Assembly (NCBI GenBank): GCA_002633005.1
Contig: NMRA01000243.1
Coordinates: 368,460-398,386 of the forward strand
DNA from: Phoronis australis
Lineage: Eukaryota > Phoronida > Phoronidae
Direction: 5' to 3'
Length of the DNA: 29,927 bases
Position numbers and translations under genes: made by a program. The notes beneath the pieces were generated by a model. That model saw nothing but the letters and a program-made list of their open reading frames with translations, searched no databases and had not been told where the DNA came from. Positions within the stretch are counted from its first letter, which is position 1. Every line of letters begins with the position of its first letter. Of the stretch, positions 1-10,497 are shown piece after piece.

Positions 1-304
1 GTGAGTTGTCGTGGGAGCAGTGAGTTGTCGTGGGAGCTGAGAGTTGCCATGGCAGCAGGGAGATGTCGTGGGGGCTGTGAGTTGTCTTGTGAGCAGCGAG
101 TTGTCATGGGAGCAGCGAGTTGTCATGGGAGTTGCGAGTTGTCATGGGAGCAGAGAGATGTCGAGGGACCCGTGAGTTGTCGTGGGAGCTGCCAGTTGTC
201 GTGGGAGCTGCGAGTTGTCATGGGAGCTGCGAGTTGTCATGGGAGCTGCGAGTTGTTGTGGGAACTGAGAGTTGTCGTGGGAGCAGCAAGTTGTTGTGGG
301 GCCA
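1..304. repeat. 19-bp minisatellite, 16 diverged copies
   Basis: Sixteen head-to-tail 19-bp units occupy the left edge, with consensus GYGAGTTGTCRTGGGAGCW. Units differ by one to five substitutions and no indels disturb the register. The array starts at base 1, so it probably continues outside the window. Because 19 is not a multiple of 3, the repeat is read in all three frames. This produces stop-free frames rich in Ser, Cys, Gly and Leu (one runs to 465), which are by-products of the repeat and not a gene. Degenerate copies trail to about 540. The array lies in the large intron downstream of SSBP exon F. Confidence 0.93.
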
Positions 305-857
305 TTCGCATGGGAGCCGTGTGGTCACGGTGTGTCATTGTAGGAGATGTCATGATAATTGCTGTAGGAATTGGTGGGAAAGTTGAGGGGGTTTTGGCGA
401 CAGTCATGGTACAAATTGACGTTGGAAGGCAGGGTGGTAGTTTGAGAAAATTGACGAGTCATTAGGAGAGCCGCTGGAATTTGTTATGAAAGTATTGTGA
501 AAGCTGTCGTGAGTAGATGAGAGAGTTGTCGCCACTTAAGAGAGCTGTTAATACAGACAAATTAGCACACTCATGAAATTGTCAGTTTGAGAACCATTTG
601 TTGTTGTTCTGTAGACAAAAACGTCTGAGATTTAAACCTTCCAAATACATAACATTTCACTTCAGATCTAGGTAATTCAACAAAAAGATTAAAAGTTACT
701 TCCCAACGGTTAAATTGAATTCTCACTTCTCAAAGGATTTTCCACTAAAAGATTATGGAATTCGAAACAATTTTGCATGTTAAAGGTTTCATTTGTGATT
801 TTACTAAAATAATTCCAAAACTGCTTCCTGTCAATTTGTAAATGCAAATCATCAAAG

Positions 858-903
858 CTCGAAATGTAAGAACACAGACTCTCGAAATGTAAGAACACAG
901 ACT
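858..903. repeat. 23-bp perfect tandem duplication
   Basis: Two identical adjacent 23-bp units (858-880 and 881-903) begin CTCGAAATGTAAGAACACAG. Their identity indicates a recent replication-slippage or repair event inside the intron. Confidence 0.95.
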
Positions 904-2779
904 TGATTAAAATATAATTTCAGCATTAGTAAAATAATCCTCTTTCTACGATAAATTTCGTCTGTAGTTGCAGAACATTTAAGCACAGCCAGCACCACTA
1001 ACACTACTGAAGCAACTGAAGCCAGGCTGGGAAACAGCGAAGAGCAACGTCAGTAGCATTAAGTCTACCACAACTGGCCGTAAAACCCCTCAGCAAAGAG
1101 ACCAACCGTAGACCAACCACGCTTAGCCCAAACTGTCATTTAAGTACTCCTTTGAAACGGACCCCAAAACTAGATCACTTAGGCCTCACTTTGCACCCAA
1201 CTGGGTTAAGTATTGCGAATTGAAATTTCCACCGTGTTCAAAAAGCCAACAGGTTCCATCATTTCCCTTGAAGAAAAAGCATGAAGCAGCCCAGTTCTCA
1301 AAAGAATAGACACAGAGAAGAAAAGTATACGACAGTCCAGGATGTGAACAAATTTAATTCAAAAACTTTTGTAGAAAGCTCAATGGAAAGTTTCTCGAAT
1401 GCTGCTGACCGTCTGCCTCCTTTTACATGGGGAAATCGTGAGTGAATGCCAGAGTTCCCTAAAAATTGCATCGTCCTCTGTGGCATTAATGGATGACAAC
1501 TTCAAGGCACTGAACCATAAGTCAGACAACTTAAATCTGATGCCATCATGGCTGTTTAGGGAGAGATGCGTGGCTTTCACCCACACAAACTTTTAAACAC
1601 ACTTTTCAATCTACAAATTCTCCCCGTCTGGCACTTTCACATTCGCCATCTCCAATGAAGCACGGAAGTTGTGAGTAGCGCAATTTTTTGCAAGAATCAC
1701 ACAATCACTATACCCCAGTCAAAGGAATCGGATGGTTCCGCTATGTCGCGAGAAATTTTCAAGGGATTTTTACCTGTTGTTCATGAATTATATATTTTCA
1801 CACCCGTTACATCACCTGAACGAATGGCATGGCAATCATCAAATCATGCGACAATTTGTTTTTGAGGTCTCGTTGTCCGTTCTGGCAGCATGATTGTGAC
1901 AGTTGAGCTCAGAGTGACAGGAATAGCGAATTTCATTCATAAACTCTTCTCAGGACACTTGCGTTTCATAAGAACGAAGCAATACAATTCGTATGAACAG
2001 TCAAAGCAGAAAACAATACGCCCAATACATCAAGGTGACGATGCTTTATACTTACATTATAATTAACCGGAGAGCCGGAGGAATAGTTTATCTGGTTAAT
2101 TAAAGAAGACAAGAAACAGTCATTAATGATGACATCAACAAAACAGAGATTTGTAAGAACACATATAATTCAAAGATTATAATCTAACAGGCCTGCACTT
2201 TCACGCAATACAAAACTACACATGGGAACAATTCAGGGATCAAACTCATACCGAATACTCTAGTCGGATTGGTGGATACAGCCACAGTGAGAAATCTAGT
2301 GTTCGGATTGGTGTTCAAATCCAAGTGTGTTTTTGAGACAAATTGCAACTATGGCTTTACTTTAACTTTAAAAGGCCACAGCGCACAAGCGGAAGCTCTT
2401 CCCAGGTCTCACAGTTAAAGAGGCATTAAACTCGTGCTTTCAATCAAGTTTGTCTCAAATTGGTCTCAAAATCTTCCTTAGTCAAAATAGGTGTGACTTC
2501 TGGTCATGGAAAGAATTTACAGTTCGTTATTTCTTCCTGAAGGTCGTTAATTTACATTATGTAATTTACGCCATTGCGGGTTCAAAATGTATTACAGACT
2601 TCAAACAAAGTACAAACCATGTCCTGGAGAGAAAGTATCAACTTTCTCCACAGGCATCATTGCGTTGTATTGCGTTGTATTGCAAGAATTAACAAGAGCA
2701 ACGCGGAGCGTTGAAATGCGCCCACAATTGCACCGCATACGGTATCCTTCTAGGGTTGTTTATTGGTACCATAAAGTGG

Positions 2780-2791
2780 CCAGTAGAGGGC
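2780..2791 (+). promoter_or_regulatory. CTCF-like core motif
   Basis: CCAGTAGAGGGC matches the bilaterian CTCF core CCASYAGRKGGC at all 12 positions. It lies about 240 bp outside the Helentron-like element. Binding is an inference; only the motif is seen. Confidence 0.35.
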
Positions 2792-3019
2792 ATACTTTGC
2801 AAAATGGAAAGGCATGGTCATTGTCTCCTCAATGGGCTAGGGGCAAAATGTGAGTAATCTTCATAATACAAGCACATCCTATACCTCAGTTGCTTAAAAC
2901 ACCACAGAAACATAGAATTAAAAACAAATTTACCAACATACGAGATTAGCACAGCATTAGAATGCCAGAAACAAATTTCTACTTGGAACTTTTCCTTCAC
3001 AGTCACGAAGTAACACAAA

Positions 3020-3750
3020 GTATACACCTGAAGACCTATGAAAATACAGAGGTCAATGTAAAATACTAAAATTGCCACTAGAGGCAAATACTAAAATTGC
3101 CACTAGAGGCATACCGGTAATCAGAATCATCCTAAAGTCGTCATCGTCCGTTGTCAACATCACATAAATACACTTGCTAAATTTAGTAAAGATCCTGCAA
3201 ACGGTTTGGGAGATACAGCCATGGGTGCAAAAAAACAAAACTGCCACTAGGAGGCGCCACAGTAGTCCAAATCGTCTGAAAATCATTGTCAGCTGTCTTC
3301 CTTATAGTAAGCACATACACGCCAATTTTCACAATCATCCTTTGAGCGGTTTGGTTGATAGAGGGGTGGACGCAAAAATACAGACTCGAAAACAGTAAAA
3401 ATGGCCACTAGGTGGCGCAAACTACGTCGAATCCATCTGAAAACAGTAGGATAGCGTCATCTCACTAATAGGTGCCTACATACCAAATTTCATGAAAATC
3501 CGTTCAATACTTTTGAAGATACAAAGGTAAGCGTAAAAAACTAAAATTGCCACTAGGGGGCACACCGGTAGTCGGATCCGTCCGAAAGTTCGCACATGCC
3601 GTCCCATTCATGAATGGAACATATGTGTCAAATTTCATGAACGTATGACAAAGGGTTTTGGAGATAGAGCAGCGGACGCCGGACGGACGGACGGACGGAC
3701 AGAGATGACGGCATAATGCATCCACATATAAATATGTGGGCGCATAATAA
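3020..3750. mobile_element. Helentron/'pearl'-like non-autonomous element with ~150-bp internal repeats
   Basis: Four diverged units with period about 145-160 bp follow one another. Each carries a GCCACTAG-GGC core (at about 3097, 3243, 3404 and 3549; an extra short copy at 3071-3085). Each core is followed by a GTAGTC/CGTCTGAAA block, a block reading CAAATTTCATGAA in the two best-preserved units, and a GGAGATA block. The last unit runs into five perfect GGAC repeats (3681-3700). A terminal stem-loop follows, CCACATA/TATGTGG at 3722-3738. Tandem ~160-bp core repeats, then an ACGG-type microsatellite, then a terminal hairpin, is the architecture described for bivalve 'pearl'/CvA elements and related Helentron-type elements. 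No Rep/helicase coding sequence is present. Exact termini were not determined. Confidence 0.65.
3405..3416 (+). promoter_or_regulatory. CTCF-like core motif inside repeat unit
   Basis: CCACTAGGTGGC is a perfect match to the CTCF core CCASYAGRKGGC, and the next two bases (GC) also fit the extended consensus. It sits in the third ~150-bp unit of the Helentron-like element. A second perfect core, CCACTAGGGGGC, lies in the next unit at 3550-3561. The second unit has one mismatch (3244-3255). Confidence 0.4.
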
Positions 3751-3751
3751 T

Positions 3752-3860
3752 GGTATAACAGTAACTTTCAGGGGTCCAGGATTTTGAGAAACAGTTTGAT
3801 GCTAGTTATTCAGACAAAACTGGTTCTCAAAATGCGGGACCCTTGTTAGTGACTGTTACC
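3752..3860. mobile_element. Palindromic MITE-like hairpin
   Basis: A ~109-bp imperfect inverted repeat. The left arm GGTATAACAGTAACT...GGGTCC...TTTTGAGAAACAGTTT pairs with the right arm AAAACTGGTTCTCAAAA...GGACCC...AGTGACTGTTACC. The centre is about 15 nt of unpaired sequence. A related copy lies at 23919-23997, and a shorter hairpin with the same GAGAACCAGTTTT arm lies at 10498-10544. This marks a dispersed foldback family. No target-site duplication was identified and no transposase is encoded. Confidence 0.6.
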
Positions 3861-4604
3861 GAAATTGGTAACAAGTCAACTCATGGGCACATTACCATGG
3901 CAACTGAAACTAACCGACTGTGACAGGTAACATAATGTGCCAGGTCTAAAACAGTAACAGCTAGCCGGTTCTTCTCAAGCATAAGAACCATTTCTGGTCG
4001 GAATAAAGAACAAGACGAGACGAATTTCCTAACGGTAAGTGATCCAAGGTCAAGATTGGTTATCAACAGGAGTGGGTTCGTTCCCCATATAGAAGTCAAG
4101 CCACACCGAGTCTGGTTCTAAACTGTTCCCACCCGATCAGTGTAAAAGGACTCGCAGGAAGTCAAGTGCACCCTGGACATTATAATCACTGCGTACAGAT
4201 GTTTCACGTTCTACGAGTCAGTTGAAACGTAAACATTATTCAGGTAAAGAGAAATATTTACTGAAAGTTTCATGGTGCTAGAAATAGAATACTATCATGA
4301 CAAAGAATAAGAGATTGATTTTACGAGAGTACAAGGCGAAACTTGATTTTCGTTTTTAGCCAGATAACTAAATTGTACCAAATGCAGCTTCAAGGAACAT
4401 AACGTAAGATTCCTCGCCTTCAGTATCTCGTGCGTCGTCGGCATTCCTTAACGCAACCCTCAGTTTCTTTCGAAACGTGATTGAACAGAACTTAATTAGA
4501 GTGTGATAAAGGCAATTAGGAAATTACGGACCGACTAGTAACTCAAGACCTACCCCTGCATTTGCTCCACACCACGGTCGGCTGCCTTGTGGTCTGAAAG
4601 TGGA

Positions 4605-4945
4605 GAGAACAAGGTTAAGGGTATGTAGGGTCCCAGGAATACGTCCGAATTTTGCTAACTTAGGAAAATTGTTTCTTAGAAATGAATGATCGGATTCGTG
4701 TGAAATTTTCAGATACAATGCTTTATGGACTATTCTCCGATACGTTGTTAGGAATTGTTTTAACATGTTCCAATTTTGCACGAGGGACTTTCGTGATGTT
4801 CATAAAAAATTAAAATGCTATAAAACGTAAATGAAATGAAACTTAGAAAAATAAAACAGCGCTTTTGAGATTTTATCCCAAACATGGATTAAATGAAATT
4901 TGGTCAAGTTATGAGTACCGTTGTTTTGATATTAATTACTTTCCA
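4605..4945 (+). repeat. Dispersed repeat, copy 1
   Basis: This stretch aligns in the same orientation with 18935-19310. Shared blocks include the AAGG-TATGTRG start, TTAGAAATGAATGAT versus CAGAAACGGATGAT, ATGCTTTATG, TTAGGAATTGTTTT, ATGTTCCA and GCACGAGGG versus GCATGAGGG. The ending is a shared TTAAAT...AAATTTGGTCAAGTTAT region. Overall identity looks like roughly 60-65% by eye, with small indels, so the copies are old. The family is not recognised. The 85-residue minus-strand reading frame inside it appears incidental. Confidence 0.55.
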
Positions 4946-5717
4946 TTTTAAAAAATAAAAAAAGATGTTTTCACAATACCTAATAAATGGCAGATTGGTG
5001 ATGACATAAATCAAATTATATAGGTTTTCGACTTTCATCATCACATGCAAACGTTACACTAGATTATCTGACATTCTTCACAGATTCTGAAATTTTTTCA
5101 AATGTATTACTCCAAAATATACTGAGCGCTGTTTGACATCCCATTTCCATCAAAAAGAATGTTTTCGTTTAAATTTGCAATCTCCACAAAAAATCAAGTC
5201 GTGAAATCAGGCAAATAAACACTTTTGGTTGTAGTTTGACCAGAATGGAACTCTAAAGCACTATCCTTGGTTTAATAGACCACTTCACTCTTACTTTATC
5301 TTACTAAGAAATTGGCCATTTTTGTCCTTGCAAGTAAACTTTAATCAATTATTAGCAAATTATTAAAGTCATCTAGATTACTAGTTCTTTTCCTCGACGA
5401 TTCTTCACTGTCAAAATATTCTTCTGTTTTTGTGCCTTTATACAGTGAAACATAAAAACATCAGTAACGATAAACTGCCATGGAATTAAGAGTAACTCTT
5501 AATATTCCTCTTTCATTTTTCATCGGAAGCTGTGAATGTCCACATATTGCAGGACTATACTTATGGTATGAAACAGCAATGTATTAATTTGGGACTTTTT
5601 TAAGATACAAAATAACAAAATTTTACTTGACTTGTTTGTCCCCAATTTATAACAGTAATTGTTAGAATCATATACCATGAACATGCACGTTATAATACTG
5701 TCAGATATTGGACTTAC

Positions 5718-5791
5718 ATGGACATGGGTGGCATTGGTCCACCAGGGCCTCCAGGACCCATGCCATTGGGAGGTGGACCCCTCACGTAGTT
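5718..5791 (-). CDS. SSBP3 (Ssdp): SSBP2/3/4 (Ssdp) internal exon F, Pro/Gly/Met-rich region
   Basis: A 74-nt exon. On the minus strand the acceptor TTTTTAG precedes AACTAC, and the donor GTAAGT follows TCCAT at 5717. It reads Asn-Tyr-Val-Arg-Gly-Pro-Pro-Pro-Asn-Gly-Met-Gly, then Pro/Gly-rich sequence ending in Pro-Pro-Met-Ser and two bases of a Met codon. The family counterpart is the vertebrate segment starting Asn-Tyr-Gly-Ser-Gly-Met-Arg-Pro-Pro-Pro-Asn, which occupies the same exon position after a phase-0 junction. The exon begins in phase 0 and ends in phase 2, so skipping it alone would shift the frame. It is the last exon of the gene visible here. It belongs to the flexible region of this nuclear LDB1/Chip cofactor. 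Which SSBP paralogue it equals cannot be told, since invertebrates generally have one. Confidence 0.85.
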
Positions 5792-6993
5792 CTAAAAATA
5801 TACAACCAGACCCGGTCATCAGATGAGGTAACAAGCACACCACGGTATATGAAACCTGAAACAGTTCCTAATGATGCCGCAACCTAATCCAGCAAACACT
5901 TTAAAGGGACATCATTGGCAAGAAATGAGATTTTCTGAGATCAGCTTCAGCGCAGAATCCAACCTGCAAACCCATAGTCTATCGCTCTGCCTGGGAAGTT
6001 TAATCCCACACAACAAATGGCAAATTTTTTTAAGCATACTCAAAGGGTAAAGTCACCCACCTTGATTTCAGTCATTGCCAGCAGACAACAACCTTTCTCA
6101 TCACAGAATCTCAAAATGCATTTTTTGGCCTAAAAACCAATGCCTTCTTAACAAATTGAACTAAAACATACCTGGGGTTAACAGGTGAACCTATTCATTA
6201 AGACATTGGCTTATTCTTTGATGAAACACTGGCATCATAGAACTCGGCATAATTCTCAGTACGTTTTTTGAGAGTGTTGGCTCCTACGCTCAATTTCTCA
6301 TTATTTATATCAATTTTGACTACTGCAGTTGTTTCAGGAAGTCTGAACATGTAACGCGTTGAGTCACTACAGTCATATAGTTTAATATTGTGGAGAGGTC
6401 AGAATGTTTCATCAAAGTTACAATTGGTTTGACTAAACAAAATATTTACAATTAAGTTTCACCACGAACAAAGAACATGGTGGTCTCTGTAACCTTGGCT
6501 GTGGTCTCTGTAACCTAGGCTGTTCTCTCATCCCCCACGGTCATATTCAATGCTGGTATGAGAAGCGGGGAACAAAAGAACGCCATATGCAAGATACCAC
6601 CATGAAAATTGTTCCGCATACCACCAGCAGCAAAACTCTCCAACACTTATACATCCCGATTTGTTAATACAGTGAAAATTATTTCTAACTAGCATTAAAA
6701 AATAGCAATTTTCAAAGGAAATTAGGGAAGCACATCAATCTTCCTTTGAAATCACAAAATGTTAAAAGTACGCCATTGTCTGACATGAAGAAGACACTCT
6801 CCCGCTGAACACGTTTCAAAACCATCGCCTAGCAACGCACAAACAAAAAAAATTGGTGGGAAATACATATCAGCATCATACACAAAACAATTCCGAAGAC
6901 ACAAGAAAAAAACAAATGAAATATTCTACCACCCACACGAAATTATCATGCATTGAGACAAATTAATGACTACTAATTGCTACGACAACTTAC
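5792..6993 (-). other. SSBP intron E-F, 1202 bp
   Basis: The intron runs from donor GTAAGT (6993-6988) to acceptor TTTTTAG at 5792-5798. Apart from a 21-bp imperfect duplication at 6481-6522, I see no repeat, RNA gene or exon-like stretch. The sequence is AT-rich with a few A-runs. Confidence 0.75.
6481..6522. repeat. 21-bp tandem duplication
   Basis: Two adjacent 21-bp units, TGGTCTCTGTAACC-TGGCTG type, differ by one base (6481-6501 and 6502-6522). Confidence 0.92.
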
Positions 6994-7055
6994 CGGATTC
7001 ATTGGTCCAGGCATCCTCCCAGGCATCCGCTGCATGGGTCCCATACCTGGATGAC
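6994..7055 (-). CDS. SSBP3 (Ssdp): SSBP2/3/4 (Ssdp) internal exon E, Met/Pro-rich
   Basis: A 62-nt exon between the acceptor TTTCCTGCAG and the donor GTAAGTTG. The first two bases complete a Gly codon from exon D. It then reads His-Pro-Gly-Met-Gly-Pro-Met-Gln-Arg-Met-Pro-Gly-Arg-Met-Pro-Gly-Pro-Met-Asn-Pro. It aligns with the vertebrate His-Pro-Asn-Met-Gly-Gly-Ser-Met-Gln-Arg-Met segment and its following Arg-Gly-Met-Gly-Pro-Met run. The phase is 1 in and 0 out, so it pairs with exon D: skipping both removes 135 nt in frame, while skipping either alone breaks the frame. Longer stop-free frames across this exon on both strands are in other frames and are not the coding one. The neighbouring exons are 1.2 kb downstream and 9.7 kb upstream. 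Confidence 0.88.
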
Positions 7056-7746
7056 CTGCAGGAAATAGTGGAACATTTCATTTATCAGGTCCTCTTGACT
7101 AAATATACTCCACACTTGACAATCAACAATGAACATATGAAAGTAGACGAGGCTTTGTTCGCAAGCAAAATCATACACCCATAGAGTGTTCTTCAAATCT
7201 GAAAATCTAAACAGGTCGCACGCGTAAAAACTGCAACAAACATGCCGGAATCGTGTGGCAGTCAACGTTCTCCGTAAGCTAGTGTGTACCTTTTTTACCC
7301 ATGCACTTCAACAGTAATGCACAGTATTGCAAACAAATAAATGTTTGTTCAACTTTTTTATTTTTAAAAGGTGGACTTAATTACAAACATATCACACAAC
7401 CCATTTGTTTAGTACACAACTTTGAAATGGAAGTCTACAGACATGTTTCATACAGAATGAGGAAATATTTTATTCAATACTTGTGATGTCAACATCAATG
7501 AAGTCCAAAAAGTCTAAGATAAAGTAAACTTTTCCCACGAAGGAGACAGGCCAAGTGAGGTTACTTTATAAAGCCAGTCGCAATTGTATGTCTTGGCAGC
7601 AGAGTCTAGTACGTTTTCTCTCAATCCAATGTCGTGCACGGCATTCTTATAGTCAATACCCCAGCCCGCATTTTTTGTCTGAATTCAATGATCGGAAGTT
7701 GGTACAACCTTAAACTTCTGCACTACTAGAATTCTTGTAAATATTG

Positions 7747-7852
7747 CACAATATCCCTCCAATGTGATATCACAATATCACAATATCCCTCCAATGTGAT
7801 ATCACAATATCCCTCCAATGTGATATCACAATATCACAATATCCCTCCAATG
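7747..7852. repeat. Satellite of 24-bp units with 8-bp partial units
   Basis: The unit CACAATATCCCTCCAATGTG + ATAT (24 bp) occurs at 7747-7770, 7779-7802 and 7803-7826, with a truncated copy at 7835-7852. An 8-bp stub CACAATAT is inserted at 7771-7778 and 7827-7834. The 24+8 and 24 pattern repeats as a higher-order 56-bp unit. Each 24-bp junction forms the 10-bp palindrome GTGATATCAC. Copies are identical, pointing to recent amplification. Confidence 0.95.
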
Positions 7853-9773
7853 AATACAAAATAGGTAGCGTAAACAAAACGATCCACGTGCGGGAAAGTT
7901 GGGTCTGTTGACGAAAACCAATATTTCTAGAAAGATGTAGACTAGGTTGTCAAAAGCTTGCCACTATGGAATTTCCATAACTTTCAGGATTGTCACAAAC
8001 TCAATGACATTCTTTCAGCTGAGAACCATCTATTCTCAACTCAAGTTGGAGAGAATTGTAAGAATGCCGATGTCGGATGTTGTCGGCAAAAATTCGGTCC
8101 ACCGATCATAACATGGAAATTTGCAATTCGTTGACAGAGCCCGGCAGTATCACCACCATCCGGATCTGGATTATCTGTCGTATTTGCGTCTGAATCAACG
8201 TCAGTATCCGAAATATCTCTCGGCTTTCAAAACAATCCTTAGCAGTCCTACGCCTTCCCGCGGCAGACGACATTACTTAGTATGTAGAATGCGCATGTCA
8301 ATCAGTAATGGAAGCCAGGATAGAGTTCAATAACGTAAGGTGAGCATGCTATACAAAAAAGTCAGTAAAAACCGAGTACTGCCTTTAAAAATTGAACAAT
8401 CCTACAAATTTTGTTATTTAATACGCAATGAACTTGTATTCGGTCAAAGAAATTGATTTGGGTTTAGCCAACTTATCACTATAAAAGCATGTTTCTTACC
8501 CAAATGAGAAGTGACTTTTGGTCTAGCAAATAACTGTGGTTATTTTTCTAGACCATGCCACCCGATAAATTGACACTTTTCCCACCTGAACTTCTCAAGC
8601 AATTACAACCTGTCAGTTATTCCCAAGCACGAAAATCACAATTATTTCGAGTAAAGAACAATTTCACATCAACTTCACAATAGTAAGTGGTCTATAACAA
8701 TTCTTCACTTATTCAGCACATAATATGTACGACAATGGAAGAAACGGCAATTTTGACAATTAATTTTAGTGAGAAATGAGAGGTGAATAGCCATAGCTAT
8801 TGGCAACCGTAGGCAGGTTTATATTTAACTTTTCAAGCCAGTTTATTAAATGGCCAAGGACAGCAGAGAGCAGTCAACTAGCCATATAGTCACCTAACTG
8901 TCACTAGAAAGCTCATTGGATCCACTTTAACTGTCATTCATCCTGGGGCTGCTTAGTCTGTTATCCAATAACCACTGCAATTTGCAGCGGCCTACTCAGC
9001 TGGGCTCCGAGCTAATATTTTCTAATCGTGATTAATATCCTGCATGTGTTGTGTACCTATTAGATTTACTTTGTCGTTAACGAGTACGCCATACATTGGC
9101 CATTCAACTCGCATACGTTCTCATTAGGGTCGAGATTTATTTAGCTAACACTTCGGGGAAAACTGCCATAATGCACGCACCCGCGTGAAGTCTGTGAGGA
9201 GAATAAGTTCTGTGAAGCCTGTAATGGCTAGTTGATGGCAGGTTTATACAGAGGTTCATGTCACCTAGGGAGACAGATTGACACAGGTGGTCAACATTAC
9301 CTGGCAAGCCTCAAACAAACACCTGGCAAAATAAGCACCAACTCAAGACACCAACTGAGCGGAAAATCACCATTCCTTGAAAGGTTGCAAGCTGTGAATG
9401 TGAAACAAATTGCTCGATGTTTATAGCAGTTTGTTCCCACGAACATTACCCAGTCCATCATGGGAGAAGATCATGACACTTAGGTGGGAAATAACCGAAG
9501 CAGACACATAAGAGGAACAGAAACCAGGATTCCTCAGTAAATGAAAAGACAGACCAACGGTCACTGAACAGGTAAGGAAGAGGGGTCTGGAGGAATATTG
9601 GAAAAAATTTCAAGGAGAAAGTAGTGTTTGATATATGCAACTGTAGCCATTTTAACAAAAAGTTGCACAATCCAGTATTTGCATCAACACATGCTTCAGA
9701 ACAGTTGTGCAGAAGAGTGCAATAACTGGACATTCAAGCTTAAGGCGACTGTTCACAAACGAAATATCTGAAA

Positions 9774-10133
9774 ATGGGACGCAGGAAATTTCCTGATAAG
9801 CTCCACTACCAAAGAGGCTCCGTTTTCATGACTTTTGTTTTGATAACTAGGGATTTTGTTCGTGCACAATATTTTTCAATATGTAACTTACGTCAACTCC
9901 TCAATTCTTTTGTTCAGAATATTGGCACTGTACTCAATACCCAATGCCAACAGGAGTTTATCGCAGACAATTCCATCTTAAGATATCTTATTATGGGCAA
10001 ATGTAAGGTAGATTTTTTGAAGATATACATTAGGGAAAAATATACATGCCTGAATATTGAAATCTTCCCAAGTTTCATAGGTAATTGGTATCAAAACTGT
10101 AACAAATGCAATTTTTCAACCATAAAGTCCTAG
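9774..10133 (+). other. Stop-free frame of 119 codons, not recognised
   Basis: A 119-codon ATG-initiated frame within the 9.7-kb SSBP intron. It begins Met-Gly-Arg-Arg-Lys and is rich in Phe, Ile and Asn, as expected from AT-rich DNA. I see no domain, splice sites, Kozak-like context or related copy in the window. It is probably a chance frame, listed only because of its length. Confidence 0.15.
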
Positions 10134-10497
10134 TGATGTAATGGAACAGACATATATTTGATTGGTTTCAATTTGAGCATAGGCCACAGTATAGACGCAT
10201 ATGGGTACATATCCATCTCTCAGATATACCCGGGGACGTATATTTAGATCTACTTTTGGTCCTCAAACAAACTGCAAGCTTGTCTTGCTGAAAACTCAGA
10301 TATTATATCTTTGGTTTGCATGTGAAATCATGGCTGGCCATACAAAGGCATGGTTGGCCAATACAAACCCGGCACCGTGCACTGACAAGTTTTAATTTTA
10401 TCTAGAGCGAAGACATTTTTACCATTCCCTCAGCTAATTCCTCACAACTGCATTGTATTCTCACATTCAATAGTCAACTACAGTGGTTCCCGCACTC

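Larger units (their letters stand above)
1..5717 (-). other. SSBP intron downstream of exon F (partial)
   Basis: This is intronic sequence of the minus-strand SSBP gene, from the donor of exon F at 5717 to the window edge. I looked on the minus strand for the next exon, which in the family encodes a Gly-Arg-Pro-Trp-Pro-containing segment and then the Ser-rich and C-terminal conserved blocks. None was found, so the intron is at least 5.7 kb and the 3' part of the gene is outside the window. It holds the edge minisatellite, a 23-bp duplication, a Helentron-like element (about 3020-3750), a palindromic MITE and one copy of a dispersed repeat (about 4605-4945). In 905-2760 and 4990-5700 I see only AT-rich unique-looking DNA. 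Confidence 0.7.

Noticed and set aside
1-465. 154-codon Cys/Ser-rich open frame at the left edge
   Set aside because: It is a direct consequence of the 19-bp minisatellite, which lacks stops in most frames. The non-repeat continuation has no recognisable protein.
2650-2690. ATTGCGTTGT short repeat
   Set aside because: Only about two 10-bp units; too short to be informative.
6999-7265. 88-codon minus-strand frame covering exon E
   Set aside because: It reads exon E in the wrong frame. The SSBP phase with exons D and F requires the frame giving His-Pro-Gly-Met-Gly.
7747-7852. Possible CRISPR-like repeat array
   Set aside because: Units are directly adjacent without variable spacers, and the DNA is eukaryotic intron. 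It is a satellite.
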